Shown here piece by piece: positions 17,827-26,777 of a stretch of DNA of 64,000 nucleotides (the stretch's first letter is position 1; the number at the start of each line of letters is the position of its first letter). A model generated the notes under the pieces. The model did no database searches. It worked only from the letters and a program-made list of their open reading frames with translations, and was not told where the DNA came from. The stretch comes from Bradyrhizobium canariense. Its GTDB lineage: Bacteria; Pseudomonadota; Alphaproteobacteria; Rhizobiales; Xanthobacteraceae. The stretch spans positions 1 through 64,000 of the forward strand of contig NZ_JAFCKJ010000018.1 of assembly GCF_018130465.1 (NCBI RefSeq), given 5' to 3'. Position numbers and translations under genes: made by a program.

Positions 17827-18603
17827 TCAATTTGTTGCGCTCTGGTCCATCCTGGTGCGCGCTTCGCCGGCGAGGCGGACCAGCATCTTGCGCAGCGCCG
17901 TGCCATCAGCCACCCGCTCCGGGAAGTCCAGCCGCAGTGCGGTCTGGCCGTCCTGCATGTCGAGGCCCTCCGGATCGCAACCGGTGCAGCGCCAGTCGCC
18001 CTCGGCGGCGCCGAGCAGTTTTGTTGCATAGAGGCCCATGGCGTCGCGGTGATCGGCATTCATGTGCCCGACCGCCCCCTCCTCCGCCGCCAGCAATTCC
18101 TCGGCCCCCGTGAGATCCGTCAGGAACTGCTCCGGCTCGAGGTCGACAATCCGGCCGAAGCCGGCGACCAGATGGGTTCCCGTCGGCCGTATCCGAAAGA
18201 AAGAGAAATCCTTAAACGAAACAAAGGCTTCCGCTGAGGGATGAGCATTGAGATACCGTCGCCGGAGCAGATCCTTGTCCGCATCGGCCGGCTCGGCATG
18301 GCCGGACAGCATGATCCGGGCGCCTTCCAGCGGATCGCCCGCCGCCCGCTCGTCCAGCATCAGGGACACCCGGCTATCGCCCAGGATGTTCCTGGTGTGC
18401 ACGGCCAATCCCGAGATCAGCAGGATCGGAGAGCCATCCGGATGGCTGGCCAGATTGACCAGGGAGCAATAGGGATCGCCGCTGCCGGCCATCAACGTCG
18501 CCAAGGCGCCCTGCCGTGACCGCCGCAACAGCGACTTGGCGAGCTTTCCGGGGTCGAAATCAGGGGTCGGTTGCATCGGCTTTCTCGGGTCAGGTGGTTG
18601 CAT
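17827..18603 (-). CDS. HugZ-like heme/FMN-binding split-barrel protein
   Basis: This 258-residue cytoplasmic protein has a pyridoxamine-phosphate-oxidase-like split barrel (residues ~20-160; GALATLMAGSGDPYCSLVN, SPILLISGLAVHTRNIL, RVSLMLDE). A DUF2470-type C-terminal domain follows (VGHMNADHRDAMGLYATKL). This architecture is that of HugZ-family heme oxygenases and related FMN or heme proteins, so heme handling is possible. A second ATG at 18576 is nearly as likely a start. It lies upstream of and co-directional with the CHAT gene (63-bp gap) and divergent from chvI. Confidence 0.8.
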   Translation of the reverse strand: MQPPDPRKPMQPTPDFDPGKLAKSLLRRSRQGALATLMAGSGDPYCSLVNLASHPDGSPILLISGLAVHTRNILGDSRVSLMLDERAAGDPLEGARIMLSGHAEPADADKDLLRRRYLNAHPSAEAFVSFKDFSFFRIRPTGTHLVAGFGRIVDLEPEQFLTDLTGAEELLAAEEGAVGHMNADHRDAMGLYATKLLGAAEGDWRCTGCDPEGLDMQDGQTALRLDFPERVADGTALRKMLVRLAGEARTRMDQSATN

Positions 18604-18817
18604 GGAGGGCCTTTTTTCGGGTAAACCGGGGCCTGGTTATGGGTCGAGATGCGGCGAATCTGCCGTGTTTCGTGGAACTTGGTCACACTTCAGCCTAGCT
18701 TGCATTGCTCGGTGACAAGGTTCGAACGCCAACATCGGCACCCATGTATGCGGCGCATCAGTGGATTGCTCGCCGTTTCAAGCCACGACCCAAACGGAAA
18801 GCAGAAAGCAGAGGCTC

Positions 18818-19519
18818 ATGCCCACAATCGCTTTGGTCGACGACGACCGCAACATTCTCACATCCGTCTCGATCGCGCTGGAGGCCGAAGGCTACCGCAT
18901 CATGACCTACACCGACGGCGCCTCCGCGCTCGACGGTTTCCGCACCACCCAGCCCGATCTTGCCATCCTCGACATCAAGATGCCGCGCATGGACGGCATG
19001 GAGACGCTGCGCCGGCTGCGGCAGAAATCCGACCTGCCGGTGATCTTCCTGACCTCCAAGGACGAAGAGATCGACGAGCTGTTCGGCCTCAAGATGGGCG
19101 CCGACGACTTCATCCGCAAACCGTTCTCGCAGCGCCTGCTGGTCGAGCGCGTCAAGGCCGTGCTGCGCCGTTCGGCGCCGAAGGACCCGACCGTCGCGCC
19201 GAAGGAGAACGACGCCAAGGCGCTCGACCGCGGCCTGCTGCGCATGGATCCTGAACGGCACACCTGCACCTGGAAGAACGAGCCGGTGACGCTGACCGTC
19301 ACCGAATTCCTGATCCTGCAGGCGCTCGCGACCCGGCCCGGCGTGGTGAAGAGCCGCAACGCGCTGATGGACGCCGCCTATGACGACCAGGTCTATGTCG
19401 ACGACCGCACCATCGACAGCCACATCAAGCGGCTGCGCAAGAAGTTCAAGGTGGTCGACAACGAGTTCGAGATGATCGAGACGCTCTACGGCGTCGGCTA
19501 CCGCTTCAAGGAAGCCTGA
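18818..19519 (+). CDS. chvI: Two-component response regulator ChvI
   Basis: This 233-residue OmpR/PhoB-type regulator has a receiver domain ([14 protein letters not shown]; phosphoacceptor Asp in [30 protein letters not shown]) and a winged-helix DNA-binding domain ([12 protein letters not shown] ... [13 protein letters not shown] ... GVGYRFKEA). The neighbours ChvG, HprK, EIIA and HPr identify it as ChvI, which in Rhizobiales controls acid and cell-envelope stress responses, exopolysaccharide and central carbon genes. The start at 18818 follows a GAGG motif; an in-frame ATG at 18761 adds a non-conserved tail. An imperfect palindrome separates it from chvG. Confidence 0.95.
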   Translation: MPTIALVDDDRNILTSVSIALEAEGYRIMTYTDGASALDGFRTTQPDLAILDIKMPRMDGMETLRRLRQKSDLPVIFLTSKDEEIDELFGLKMGADDFIRKPFSQRLLVERVKAVLRRSAPKDPTVAPKENDAKALDRGLLRMDPERHTCTWKNEPVTLTVTEFLILQALATRPGVVKSRNALMDAAYDDQVYVDDRTIDSHIKRLRKKFKVVDNEFEMIETLYGVGYRFKEA

Positions 19520-19545
19520 GGCGCACGCGCCTCCACGAAAGACTG

Positions 19546-19588
19546 AGAGCATCGCCGGTTCCGATTCCATCGGGACCGGGATGGCTCT
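19546..19588. repeat. Imperfect palindrome between chvI and chvG
   Basis: AGAGCATCGCCGGTTCC faces GGGACCGGGATGGCTCT around a short loop in the 116-bp chvI-chvG gap. There is no T-tract, so it may be an RNA stability or partial termination structure that uncouples the two genes. Confidence 0.5.
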
Positions 19589-19635
19589 AGGATGCGGGGA
19601 CCTTCGCACGAGCTGTCCTAACGCGGGCGTGAGCA

Positions 19636-21441
19636 TTGCTTGACCGAACGCAGCCTGACGAGAATAAGAACGCCGAGGACGTCACCGCCCACGGCGCTCC
19701 GGATCAATTGGCCGAGGACAAGCCGGCCGTGCGAGGCTGGCGGCCGCTGAACTGGCTGAAGCGCGCCGGGCAGTTCTTCTTCGCGCTGTCCTTCTCGAGC
19801 CTGACCCGCCGCATCGTCTCGCTCAACCTCGCCGGCCTCGTCGCGCTGGTGGCGAGCATCCTCTATCTGTCACAATTCCGCGCCGGCCTGATCGACGCGC
19901 GCGCGCAGAGCCTGCTGGTGCAGGCGGAGATCATCGCCGGCGCGATCGCGGCCTCCGCGACGGTGCAGACCAACGCCATCACCATCGATCCCGACCGGTT
20001 GCTCGACCTCAAGCCGGGCGAGACCTATGGCGGGTCGGACGAGTATTCTCCGCTGGATTTTCCGATCAATCCGGAGCGCGTGGCGCCGGTGCTGCGCACG
20101 CTGATCTCGCCGACCAAGACGCGCGCCCGCATCTACGACCCGAACGGCAGCCTGCTGGTCGACAGCCGCAGCCTCGAGACCGTGGTGCGCTTCCCCCTGC
20201 CGTCACTCTCCGCCGAGAAGCCGGGCATCGTCGAACGCGGCATGGTCGCGGTCCGCACCTGGCTGAACCGCGGCGACCTGCCGCTCTATCGCGAGCTCGG
20301 GCCCGAGAACGGCAATGGCTATGCGGAGGTCGGCGACGCGCTCCAGGGCCAGAAGCGCTCGATGGTGCGGGTCAATGCGCGCGGCGAGGTGATCGTCTCG
20401 GTCGCGGTCCCCGTGCTGCGCTCGCGCGCCATTCACGGCGCGCTGATGTTGTCGACGCAGGGCGACGACATCGACCAGATGGTCACCGCCGAGCGCCTCG
20501 CCATCCTCAAAGTGGGCGGCGTCGCCGCCGCGGTCATGATCATGCTGTCGCTGCTGCTCGCCAGCACGATCGCAGGTCCGGTCCGCCGGCTCGCCGACAG
20601 CGCCGAGCTGATCCGCCGCCGCATCAGGACCCGCGTCGAGATTCCCGACTTCACCCGTCGTCGCGACGAGATCGGCCATCTCTCCGGTGCGATGCGCGAC
20701 ATGACCAGCGCACTCTACAGCCGCATCGAAGCGATCGAGATGTTCGCCGCCGACGTCGCGCACGAATTGAAGAACCCACTGACCTCCTTGCGCTCCGCGG
20801 TCGAGACGTTGCCGCTGGCGCGCAACGAGAACAGCCGCACGCGCCTGCTCGAGGTGATCGAGCATGACGTCAAGCGGCTCGACCGGCTGATCTCCGACAT
20901 TTCCGACGCCAGCCGTCTCGATGCCGAACTGCAGCGCCAGGATGCGATCCCGGTCGACCTGCGCCGCCTTTTGACGACGCTCGTCTCCGTCGCCAATGAA
21001 ACCAAGCTCGGCCATGACGTCGCGGTCGAGACGCGTTTCGAGGGCCGCGGCCCGAACGACAATTTCGCCGTGACCGGCCACGATTCGCGGCTCGGACAGG
21101 TGGTCTCCAACCTGCTCTCGAACGCACAGTCCTTCTCCGAGCCCGGCAACAAGGTGCGCCTTACCTGCCGCCGCGTGCGCGGAGAGATCGAGATCGTGGT
21201 CGACGATGACGGCCCCGGAATCCGCGACGACGCGCTGGAACGCATCTTCGAGCGCTTCTACACCGACCGGCCTCATCAGGGCTTTGGCCAGAACTCCGGC
21301 CTCGGCCTGTCGATCTCCAAGCAGATCGTCGACGCGCATGGCGGACGCATCTGGGCGGAGAACCGCCCCGGCCCGGCGGACGAGGACGGAGCGCCGACTG
21401 TGGTCGGCGCGCGCTTCGTGGTGAGGTTGCCGGCGCTATGA
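19636..21441 (+). CDS. chvG: Sensor histidine kinase ChvG (ExoS)
   Basis: This 601-residue kinase starts at TTG 19636. It has a cytoplasmic N-terminal segment, a first transmembrane helix (~residues 62-85), a periplasmic sensor loop of about 200 residues, a second helix (AAAVMIMLSLLLASTIAGPV) and a HAMP domain. A HisKA domain follows with the phosphoacceptor histidine in VAHELKNPLTSLRSAVE, and a HATPase domain with N box (VVSNLLSNAQSFSE), DDDGPGI and GLGLSISKQIVDAHGG. It phosphorylates ChvI in response to acid or envelope signals. The stop overlaps the hprK start as ATGA, so the two genes are translationally coupled. Confidence 0.95.
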   Translation: MLDRTQPDENKNAEDVTAHGAPDQLAEDKPAVRGWRPLNWLKRAGQFFFALSFSSLTRRIVSLNLAGLVALVASILYLSQFRAGLIDARAQSLLVQAEIIAGAIAASATVQTNAITIDPDRLLDLKPGETYGGSDEYSPLDFPINPERVAPVLRTLISPTKTRARIYDPNGSLLVDSRSLETVVRFPLPSLSAEKPGIVERGMVAVRTWLNRGDLPLYRELGPENGNGYAEVGDALQGQKRSMVRVNARGEVIVSVAVPVLRSRAIHGALMLSTQGDDIDQMVTAERLAILKVGGVAAAVMIMLSLLLASTIAGPVRRLADSAELIRRRIRTRVEIPDFTRRRDEIGHLSGAMRDMTSALYSRIEAIEMFAADVAHELKNPLTSLRSAVETLPLARNENSRTRLLEVIEHDVKRLDRLISDISDASRLDAELQRQDAIPVDLRRLLTTLVSVANETKLGHDVAVETRFEGRGPNDNFAVTGHDSRLGQVVSNLLSNAQSFSEPGNKVRLTCRRVRGEIEIVVDDDGPGIRDDALERIFERFYTDRPHQGFGQNSGLGLSISKQIVDAHGGRIWAENRPGPADEDGAPTVVGARFVVRLPAL

Positions 21442-21962
21442 GCGACGGCGGCCCCAGCATTCACGCCTCGGCGGTCAAGGTTGGAGATCTGGCGGTGCTG
21501 ATCCGCGGGCCCTCGGGCTCCGGCAAGTCGCGCCTTGCCTTCGATTTGATCATGGCGGGACGTAGCGGCGTGCTCGAAAGGGCCGTTCTGGTGGGGGATG
21601 ACCGTGTCCATCTGGCGACAGTCGGCCGCGAAATTGAGGTCCGCCCCGCCCCGGTATTGGCCGGCCTGATCGAGATCCGAGGGCTGGGAATCCGCCGCTG
21701 CGACTTCGTGGAGCATGCGACCGTCGGCCTCGTGGTCGATCTGGACGCCGCGGATGCGGAGCGGCTGCCGCCGGCCGAATCCCTGAAAACAGGCATTTTA
21801 GGTGTCGAAATACCGCGAATCCCGGTCGGCCGCGACTATTCGCCCCTCCCTCTGGTTGTTGCGGCCTTGACCACTACCAAGAGTTCATCTTCCGTTAACC
21901 CTTCAGGCGATTGTTTGAAGGGAAATGGTAACCATATGAACCCCACTATCGCGACCGAATAG
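21438..21962 (+). CDS. hprK: HPr kinase/phosphorylase, short alphaproteobacterial form
   Basis: This 174-residue protein has the HprK catalytic P-loop (LIRGPSGSGKSRLAFDLI), a DDRVHL segment, and the signature EIRGLGIRRCDFVEHATVGLVVDL. It lacks the N-terminal domain of Firmicutes HprK, as is normal in alphaproteobacteria. It phosphorylates and dephosphorylates HPr on serine, linking the incomplete PTS to carbon status and ChvG/ChvI. It overlaps chvG by four bases (ATGA). The last ~25 residues are polar, low in conservation and encoded by less GC-rich DNA. Confidence 0.93.
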   Translation: MSDGGPSIHASAVKVGDLAVLIRGPSGSGKSRLAFDLIMAGRSGVLERAVLVGDDRVHLATVGREIEVRPAPVLAGLIEIRGLGIRRCDFVEHATVGLVVDLDAADAERLPPAESLKTGILGVEIPRIPVGRDYSPLPLVVAALTTTKSSSSVNPSGDCLKGNGNHMNPTIATE

Positions 21963-22095
21963 ACCGGCGCAGCTCCCCTCATCCATCCGTCTAGATTCAG
22001 GGAGATACGCAACATCCCCTCTTGCGCGGGGGCTCTGGATGGTCAAAGTGGCGCGTTCGTGCGGTGCACCAAAAGCGCCCGCGAGGAGTTTTCCG

Positions 22096-22497
22096 ATGAT
22101 TGGTCTAGTACTTGTGACCCACGGGCGCCTTGCCGACGAATTCAAGGCAGCGCTTGAACATGTCATGGGCCCACAAAAGCAAATCGAAGCGATCACGATC
22201 GGCGCTGAAGATGATTCCGATCTGTGCCGAAGCGACATCATCGAGGCGGTTAACCGCGTCGATTCCGGCGACGGCGTCGCGATCCTCACCGACATGTTCG
22301 GCGGCACCCCGTCCAACCTGGCAATATCCTGCATGAGCCGACCGAAGGTCGAAGTGCTCGCGGGTATCAACCTTCCCATGCTGGTGAAGCTCGCCAAGGT
22401 GCGCGAGGAGCGTCCGCTACCCGACGCGATTGCGATGGCTCAGGAAGCCGGCCGCAAATACGTCACCATCGCCAGCCGTGTACTCGCCGGCAAATGA
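22096..22497 (+). CDS. PTS EIIA component, mannose family (EIIA-Man/PtsM)
   Basis: From ATG 22096 the protein is 133 residues, the usual size of a stand-alone EIIA-Man. It begins MIGLVLVTHGRLADEF with the phosphorylatable His9, and contains ILTDMFGGTPSNLAIS, the conserved D-M-F-G-G-T-P loop. A GAGGAG site lies just upstream of the start; an earlier ATG at 22039 was rejected. With HPr downstream and no sugar permease nearby it belongs to the regulatory PTS of alphaproteobacteria. It accepts phosphate from HPr rather than transporting a sugar (known for the family; inferred here). Its stop overlaps the HPr start as ATGA. Confidence 0.93.
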   Translation: MIGLVLVTHGRLADEFKAALEHVMGPQKQIEAITIGAEDDSDLCRSDIIEAVNRVDSGDGVAILTDMFGGTPSNLAISCMSRPKVEVLAGINLPMLVKLAKVREERPLPDAIAMAQEAGRKYVTIASRVLAGK

Positions 22498-22811
22498 GTG
22501 ACGAGGCGCCGCAAGCCGGGACGGGCGTGCCCGCGGGCGCGATCTCCAAGGACCTCCTGATCATCAACAAGCGCGGCCTGCACGCGCGGGCCTCCGCAAA
22601 GTTCGTCCAGGCCGTCGAGCGCTTCAGCGCGCAGGTCTGGGTGACGCGCGGCGGCGAAACCGTCGGCGGCACCTCGATCATGGGCCTGATGATGCTCGCC
22701 GCCGGTCCCGGCACCACCATCACGGTCGCCGCTGCCGGCGATGATGCTGAAGCCGCGCTCGCGGCGATCACCGAACTCGTTGAAAGCAAATTCAACGAGG
22801 AGGGGATCTGA
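22494..22811 (+). CDS. Phosphocarrier protein HPr
   Basis: This 105-residue HPr has the active-site motif KRGLHARASAKF with His30 as the phosphoacceptor (the usual HARPA proline is alanine here). The regulatory serine region is VGGTSIMGLMMLAAGPG, with Ser61 exactly 31 residues after His30 as in His15/Ser46 of classical HPr. Ser61 is the likely target of the upstream HprK. About 15 extra N-terminal residues precede the fold. It overlaps the EIIA gene by four bases. It ends the chvI-chvG-hprK-EIIA-HPr cluster and is followed by a hairpin. Confidence 0.94.
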   Translation: MSDEAPQAGTGVPAGAISKDLLIINKRGLHARASAKFVQAVERFSAQVWVTRGGETVGGTSIMGLMMLAAGPGTTITVAAAGDDAEAALAAITELVESKFNEEGI

Positions 22812-22833
22812 GGCCACGCGCTCGGCTGCGCTC

Positions 22834-22859
22834 CCTCGCCCCGTTCTTGCGGGGAGAGG
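22834..22859. terminator. Hairpin between convergent HPr and GT39 genes
   Basis: CCTCGCCCCG and CGGGGAGAGG pair with one mismatch around a short TTCTTG loop. It lies in the 56-bp convergent gap. There is no clear T-tract; it also resembles a common dispersed CTCCCTCGCCCC...GGGGAGAGG repeat. Confidence 0.45.
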
Positions 22860-22867
22860 TAGGAAGA

Positions 22868-24505
22868 TCACTTCCCCGGCGGCGCGATGTAGATGTTCCA
22901 GCTCATCGACGGACCGGCCTTGCCGTGGGTGAAACGGCGCGTCGTCATCACGATGCGCTCGGCGTTCGGCGCAACCTCGGATACCCATTTCTCGAACGCC
23001 GGCAGGCGGCCGTCGGCCGGATCGAACACGCCGATGAAGCCGTATCTCTTGACGTCATCGGGCGAAATCAACCCGGACCCCCAGGCTTCGAGCGGCGTGA
23101 ACGCGGCCGGATGATCCGGGCTGTAGAACACCATCGGCTGGATCGACTCCATGGTGCCGGCGACGACCGCCCAGCGCGAGGCGAAGCGCGCGTGCCAGGC
23201 CTGCGTCAGCTCGCGGGCGAGATCCGAGCGCGCGCCATAGGTCGCCGTGTTGCCGGCATTGGCGGCCATCTCGCGCGCGGCGATCCAGGGCGAGGCAATG
23301 AGCGTGGCGACGCTGAGCACGAGCCAGATCGCGACAATGTTGAACAGCGCAGCGCTCTGCACCCGCAGCGCCGGGATCGCGACCAGCGCCAAGGGCACCA
23401 GGAAGAACAGCGAGATGCCCCAATCGGTCTTCATGTAGATGCTGAAGACCAGCGCGCCTAGCGCGGGGCCGAATGCGACGATGATCTGGACGATCCAGAC
23501 GTTGCGCGCCTGCGAAAGGTTCACGCCGGAATTCGCGCCGCGCGCCCAGGCCCGCGTGACGATGCGTAACGGCGCGCGCATGAGCAGCGAGACCCAATGC
23601 GGCACCAGCGCCATCGCCAGCGCGGCCAGCGCCACCGGCAATGCCAGCAGCGCGACATTATGCAGGGCATAGCCGGCCACGAGCTGATGCACCTGGCCGC
23701 TGTCCTCGAGGCTGTAGGTGTCGCCCGCATAGGTCAGCGGCAGGAAATGCGCGTCCGCCAGCCAGACGATGTGCGGGATCATCGCCACCACCATCGTCGC
23801 GATCGCAACCCATGGCGCCGGCGACGACAGGAACCTCAATCGCTCCGGATGGATCAGCGCGGCAAGTCCGATGGCGCCGATCATGGTCAGCACCCAGTAT
23901 TTGGTCATCAGCGCCAGCGCGCCGGCAAGTCCGAGCAAGACCCCGGATTGCCAGCTCCGCTTCTCGAACGCATTGAGATAGGCGAGCACGAGGAGCGGCA
24001 AAGTGACGAGCTGGAGCAGGTCCGGATTGTACTTGAAACCCTTGAAATTGAAGATCGGGTAGAGCGCGACCATCACCACGACCAGGAACGCGCGCCGCGC
24101 ATCCACGACGCGCAGCGCGATGAGCCAGCAGATCACCATGCCGACGCTGACGGTCGCCATCGCCAGCGCATAGGTCGCCCAGTCGGTCGGCGAGAACGCC
24201 ATGAACCAGAGGCCGGCGACCCAGCCCGACAGCGGCGGGTGCTTGCCATAGCCCCAGAGGAATTTCTGCCCCCAGCCCCAGGCTTCTGCGACGTCCATGT
24301 GAACGTCCTGCGCGGCCTTGAGGTTGATCAGGATGAAGGTCCAGAGCACCGCATGCAGGATGGCGAGCTGGATCACCAGCCACAGGCGCGCCTCCGGCCG
24401 GGTCGCGCTGGCAACCAGCCAGGCCCGGAAGCGGGCATAGCTCACCCGGGTCTTTGCGCGCGCTCGGGCAGACGGGATCGAGGTCGTCGACATGGGCCTG
24501 GACAT
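22868..24505 (-). CDS. GT39/ArnT-like membrane glycosyltransferase
   Basis: This 545-residue integral membrane protein has about ten to twelve transmembrane segments. The first periplasmic loop carries HMDVAEAWGWGQKFLWGYGKHPPLSGW, the acidic and KHPPL motifs of PMT/ArnT-type (GT39/GT83) glycosyltransferases that use polyprenyl-phosphate sugars. Later LTMIGAIGLAAL and a soluble C-terminal periplasmic domain (~residues 430-545) complete the architecture. It presumably glycosylates lipid A, a polysaccharide or protein at the periplasmic face. An internal ATG at 24493 is an alternative start. It is convergent with the HPr gene and divergent from lepA. Donor and acceptor are unknown. Confidence 0.85.
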   Translation of the reverse strand: MSRPMSTTSIPSARARAKTRVSYARFRAWLVASATRPEARLWLVIQLAILHAVLWTFILINLKAAQDVHMDVAEAWGWGQKFLWGYGKHPPLSGWVAGLWFMAFSPTDWATYALAMATVSVGMVICWLIALRVVDARRAFLVVVMVALYPIFNFKGFKYNPDLLQLVTLPLLVLAYLNAFEKRSWQSGVLLGLAGALALMTKYWVLTMIGAIGLAALIHPERLRFLSSPAPWVAIATMVVAMIPHIVWLADAHFLPLTYAGDTYSLEDSGQVHQLVAGYALHNVALLALPVALAALAMALVPHWVSLLMRAPLRIVTRAWARGANSGVNLSQARNVWIVQIIVAFGPALGALVFSIYMKTDWGISLFFLVPLALVAIPALRVQSAALFNIVAIWLVLSVATLIASPWIAAREMAANAGNTATYGARSDLARELTQAWHARFASRWAVVAGTMESIQPMVFYSPDHPAAFTPLEAWGSGLISPDDVKRYGFIGVFDPADGRLPAFEKWVSEVAPNAERIVMTTRRFTHGKAGPSMSWNIYIAPPGK

Positions 24506-24619
24506 GGGCCGTTGCGTAGCGCGTTTCCGGCCTTCGTGGAATCAGCTTGGCGTGAACAAAGGCCCTGAAAATACAGCAATATGGTTGCCGCACGGGGATG
24601 TGAGTGGTATCCCGCGCCC

Positions 24620-26431
24620 ATGACGACCGTCCCCATTTCGAACATCCGCAATTTCTCCATCGTCGCCCATATCGACCATGGCAAATCGACGCTGGCCGAC
24701 CGCCTGATCCAGATGACCGGCGGCCTCACCGACCGCGAAATGGCCGGCAAGGAGCAGGTGCTCGATTCCATGGACATCGAGCGCGAGCGCGGCATCACCA
24801 TCAAGGCGCAGACGGTCCGCCTCGCCTACCGCGCCAAGGACGGCAAGGATTACATCTTCAACCTGATGGACACGCCAGGCCATGTCGACTTCGCCTACGA
24901 AGTCTCGCGGTCGCTGGCGGCCTGTGAGGGTTCCCTGCTGGTGGTCGATGCCAGCCAGGGCGTGGAAGCGCAGACGCTCGCCAACGTCTACCACGCGCTC
25001 GACGCGGGCCACGAGATCGTGCCCGTTCTCAACAAGGTCGACCTGCCCGCAGCCGAGCCCGAGAAGATAAGGCAGCAGATCGAGGACGTCATCGGCATCG
25101 ACGCGTCAGACGCGGTGATGATCTCGGCCAAGACCGGCCTCGGCGTGCCCGATGTGCTGGAAGCCATCGTCACCCGCCTGCCGCCGCCGAAGGGCGATCG
25201 CGAAGCCACATTGAAAGCGCTGCTGGTCGACAGCTGGTACGACGTCTATCTCGGCGTCGTCGTGCTGATCCGCGTCGTCGACGGCGTCATGAAGAAGGGC
25301 AGCCGCATCCGCATGATGGGCACGGGCGCGGCCTATGACGTCGAGCGCGTCGGCTTCTTCACGCCGAAGATGACGCAGGTCGACGAACTCGGCCCCGGTG
25401 AGATCGGCTTCATCACGGCAGCGATCAAGGAAGTCGCGGACACCCGCGTCGGCGACACCATCACCGACGACAGGAAGCCGGTGACCGAGATGCTGCCGGG
25501 CTTCAAGCCGGCTATTCCCGTGGTGTTCTGCGGCCTGTTCCCTGCCGACGCCGATGACTTCGAGACCTTGCGCGCGGCGATGGGCAAGCTGCGCCTGAAC
25601 GATGCCAGCTTCTCCTACGAGATGGAGACGTCGGCCGCACTCGGCTTCGGCTTCCGCTGCGGCTTCCTCGGGCTGTTGCATCTGGAGATCATCCAGGAAC
25701 GTCTGTCGCGCGAGTTCGACCTCAATCTGATCGCGACCGCGCCGAGCGTGATCTACAAGATGAGCCTCACCGACGGGCAGGAAATCTCGATTCACAATCC
25801 CGTCGACATGCCGGACGTGGTCAAGATCGCGGAGATCCAGGAGCCCTGGATCGAGGCCACGATCCTCACGCCGGACGAATATCTCGGCAGCGTGCTGAAG
25901 CTGTGCCAGGACCGCCGCGGCGTGCAGAAGGAGCTGACCTATGTCGGCTCCCGCGCCATGGTGAAATACGATCTGCCGCTCAACGAGGTCGTGTTCGACT
26001 TCTACGACCGGCTGAAGTCGGTCTCGAAGGGCTACGCCTCGTTCGACTATCATCTGACCGACTACAAGCCGGCCGATCTGGTGAAGATGCAGATCCTGGT
26101 CAACAACGAGCCGGTCGACGCGCTCTCGATGCTGGTCCACCGCACCCGCGCGGAGGGGCGCGGCCGCGCCATGGTCGAGAAGATGAAGGAGCTGATCCCG
26201 CCGCACATGTTCCAGATCCCGATCCAGGCGGCGATCGGCGGCAAGGTGATCGCGCGCGAGACGGTGCGCGCACTGCGCAAGGACGTCACCGCCAAATGCT
26301 ACGGCGGCGACATCACCCGTAAGCGAAAACTTCTGGAGAAGCAGAAGGAAGGCAAGAAGAAGATGCGGCAGTTCGGCAAGGTCGACATCCCGCAGGAAGC
26401 TTTCATTGCCGCGCTGAAGGTGGATAGCTGA
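24620..26431 (+). CDS. lepA: Elongation factor 4 (LepA)
   Basis: Starting at ATG 24620, the product is 603 residues, the standard length. It has G1 ([14 protein letters not shown]), G2 ([14 protein letters not shown]), G3 ([19 protein letters not shown]) and G4 (NKVDLPAA) motifs, then domain II, EF-G-like domains III and V, and the LepA-specific C-terminal domain ([20 protein letters not shown]). LepA is a ribosome-associated GTPase that promotes back-translocation and helps translation or ribosome assembly under stress. It is monocistronic, and a dispersed repeat lies 40 bp downstream. Confidence 0.98.
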   Translation: MTTVPISNIRNFSIVAHIDHGKSTLADRLIQMTGGLTDREMAGKEQVLDSMDIERERGITIKAQTVRLAYRAKDGKDYIFNLMDTPGHVDFAYEVSRSLAACEGSLLVVDASQGVEAQTLANVYHALDAGHEIVPVLNKVDLPAAEPEKIRQQIEDVIGIDASDAVMISAKTGLGVPDVLEAIVTRLPPPKGDREATLKALLVDSWYDVYLGVVVLIRVVDGVMKKGSRIRMMGTGAAYDVERVGFFTPKMTQVDELGPGEIGFITAAIKEVADTRVGDTITDDRKPVTEMLPGFKPAIPVVFCGLFPADADDFETLRAAMGKLRLNDASFSYEMETSAALGFGFRCGFLGLLHLEIIQERLSREFDLNLIATAPSVIYKMSLTDGQEISIHNPVDMPDVVKIAEIQEPWIEATILTPDEYLGSVLKLCQDRRGVQKELTYVGSRAMVKYDLPLNEVVFDFYDRLKSVSKGYASFDYHLTDYKPADLVKMQILVNNEPVDALSMLVHRTRAEGRGRAMVEKMKELIPPHMFQIPIQAAIGGKVIARETVRALRKDVTAKCYGGDITRKRKLLEKQKEGKKKMRQFGKVDIPQEAFIAALKVDS

Positions 26432-26470
26432 GGCGAACGCGCGGGCCGCCTAACGGATCATTCAGCCGCC

Positions 26471-26553
26471 GTCATGCCCGGGCTCGTCCCGGGCATCCAC
26501 GTTCTTGGTGCCGTGGGGAAGGCGTGGATGGCCGGGTCAAGCCCGGCCATGAC
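26471..26553. repeat. Paired-hairpin dispersed repeat (family C)
   Basis: GTCATGCCCGGGCTCGTCCC continues into GGGCATCCACG, and CGTGGATGGCCGGG continues into TCAAGCCCGGCCATGAC. This is two hairpins facing each other as an overall inverted repeat. The layout (GTCATGCCC...CATCCA, spacer, TGGAT...ATGAC) matches family A elements. It lies in the convergent gap after lepA. Confidence 0.85.
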
Positions 26554-26610
26554 GCCCCCCGATTTGGTGGCGAGACAGATTCGGCCCGAAGCCTTTCGCG
26601 ACCGGAAACT

Positions 26611-26672
26611 AAAAAAACGCGAAAACAACCCCATGCACAGTAGCCGGCCCCTTGTCGGCATTGCGTTTTTTT
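26611..26672. other. Long-range inverted repeat in convergent gap
   Basis: AAAAAAACGC (26611-26620) and GCGTTTTTTT (26663-26672) are exact inverted copies 42 bp apart, in the gap between lepA and the sensor kinase. Tract ends of A and T would suit a bidirectional terminator with a large loop, though the long loop makes that uncertain. The rest of the gap (26432-26777) holds the family C repeat and nothing else recognisable. Confidence 0.4.
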
Positions 26673-26777
26673 GATTTTACGAAATCCAGTTTGACCCGTC
26701 GGGCAAAACACCGGCATGATGTCATGATCGCGGGGCGTGTTGGTCGGGCGTTGCCGTGTCCATCGAACCAGCTGCAA

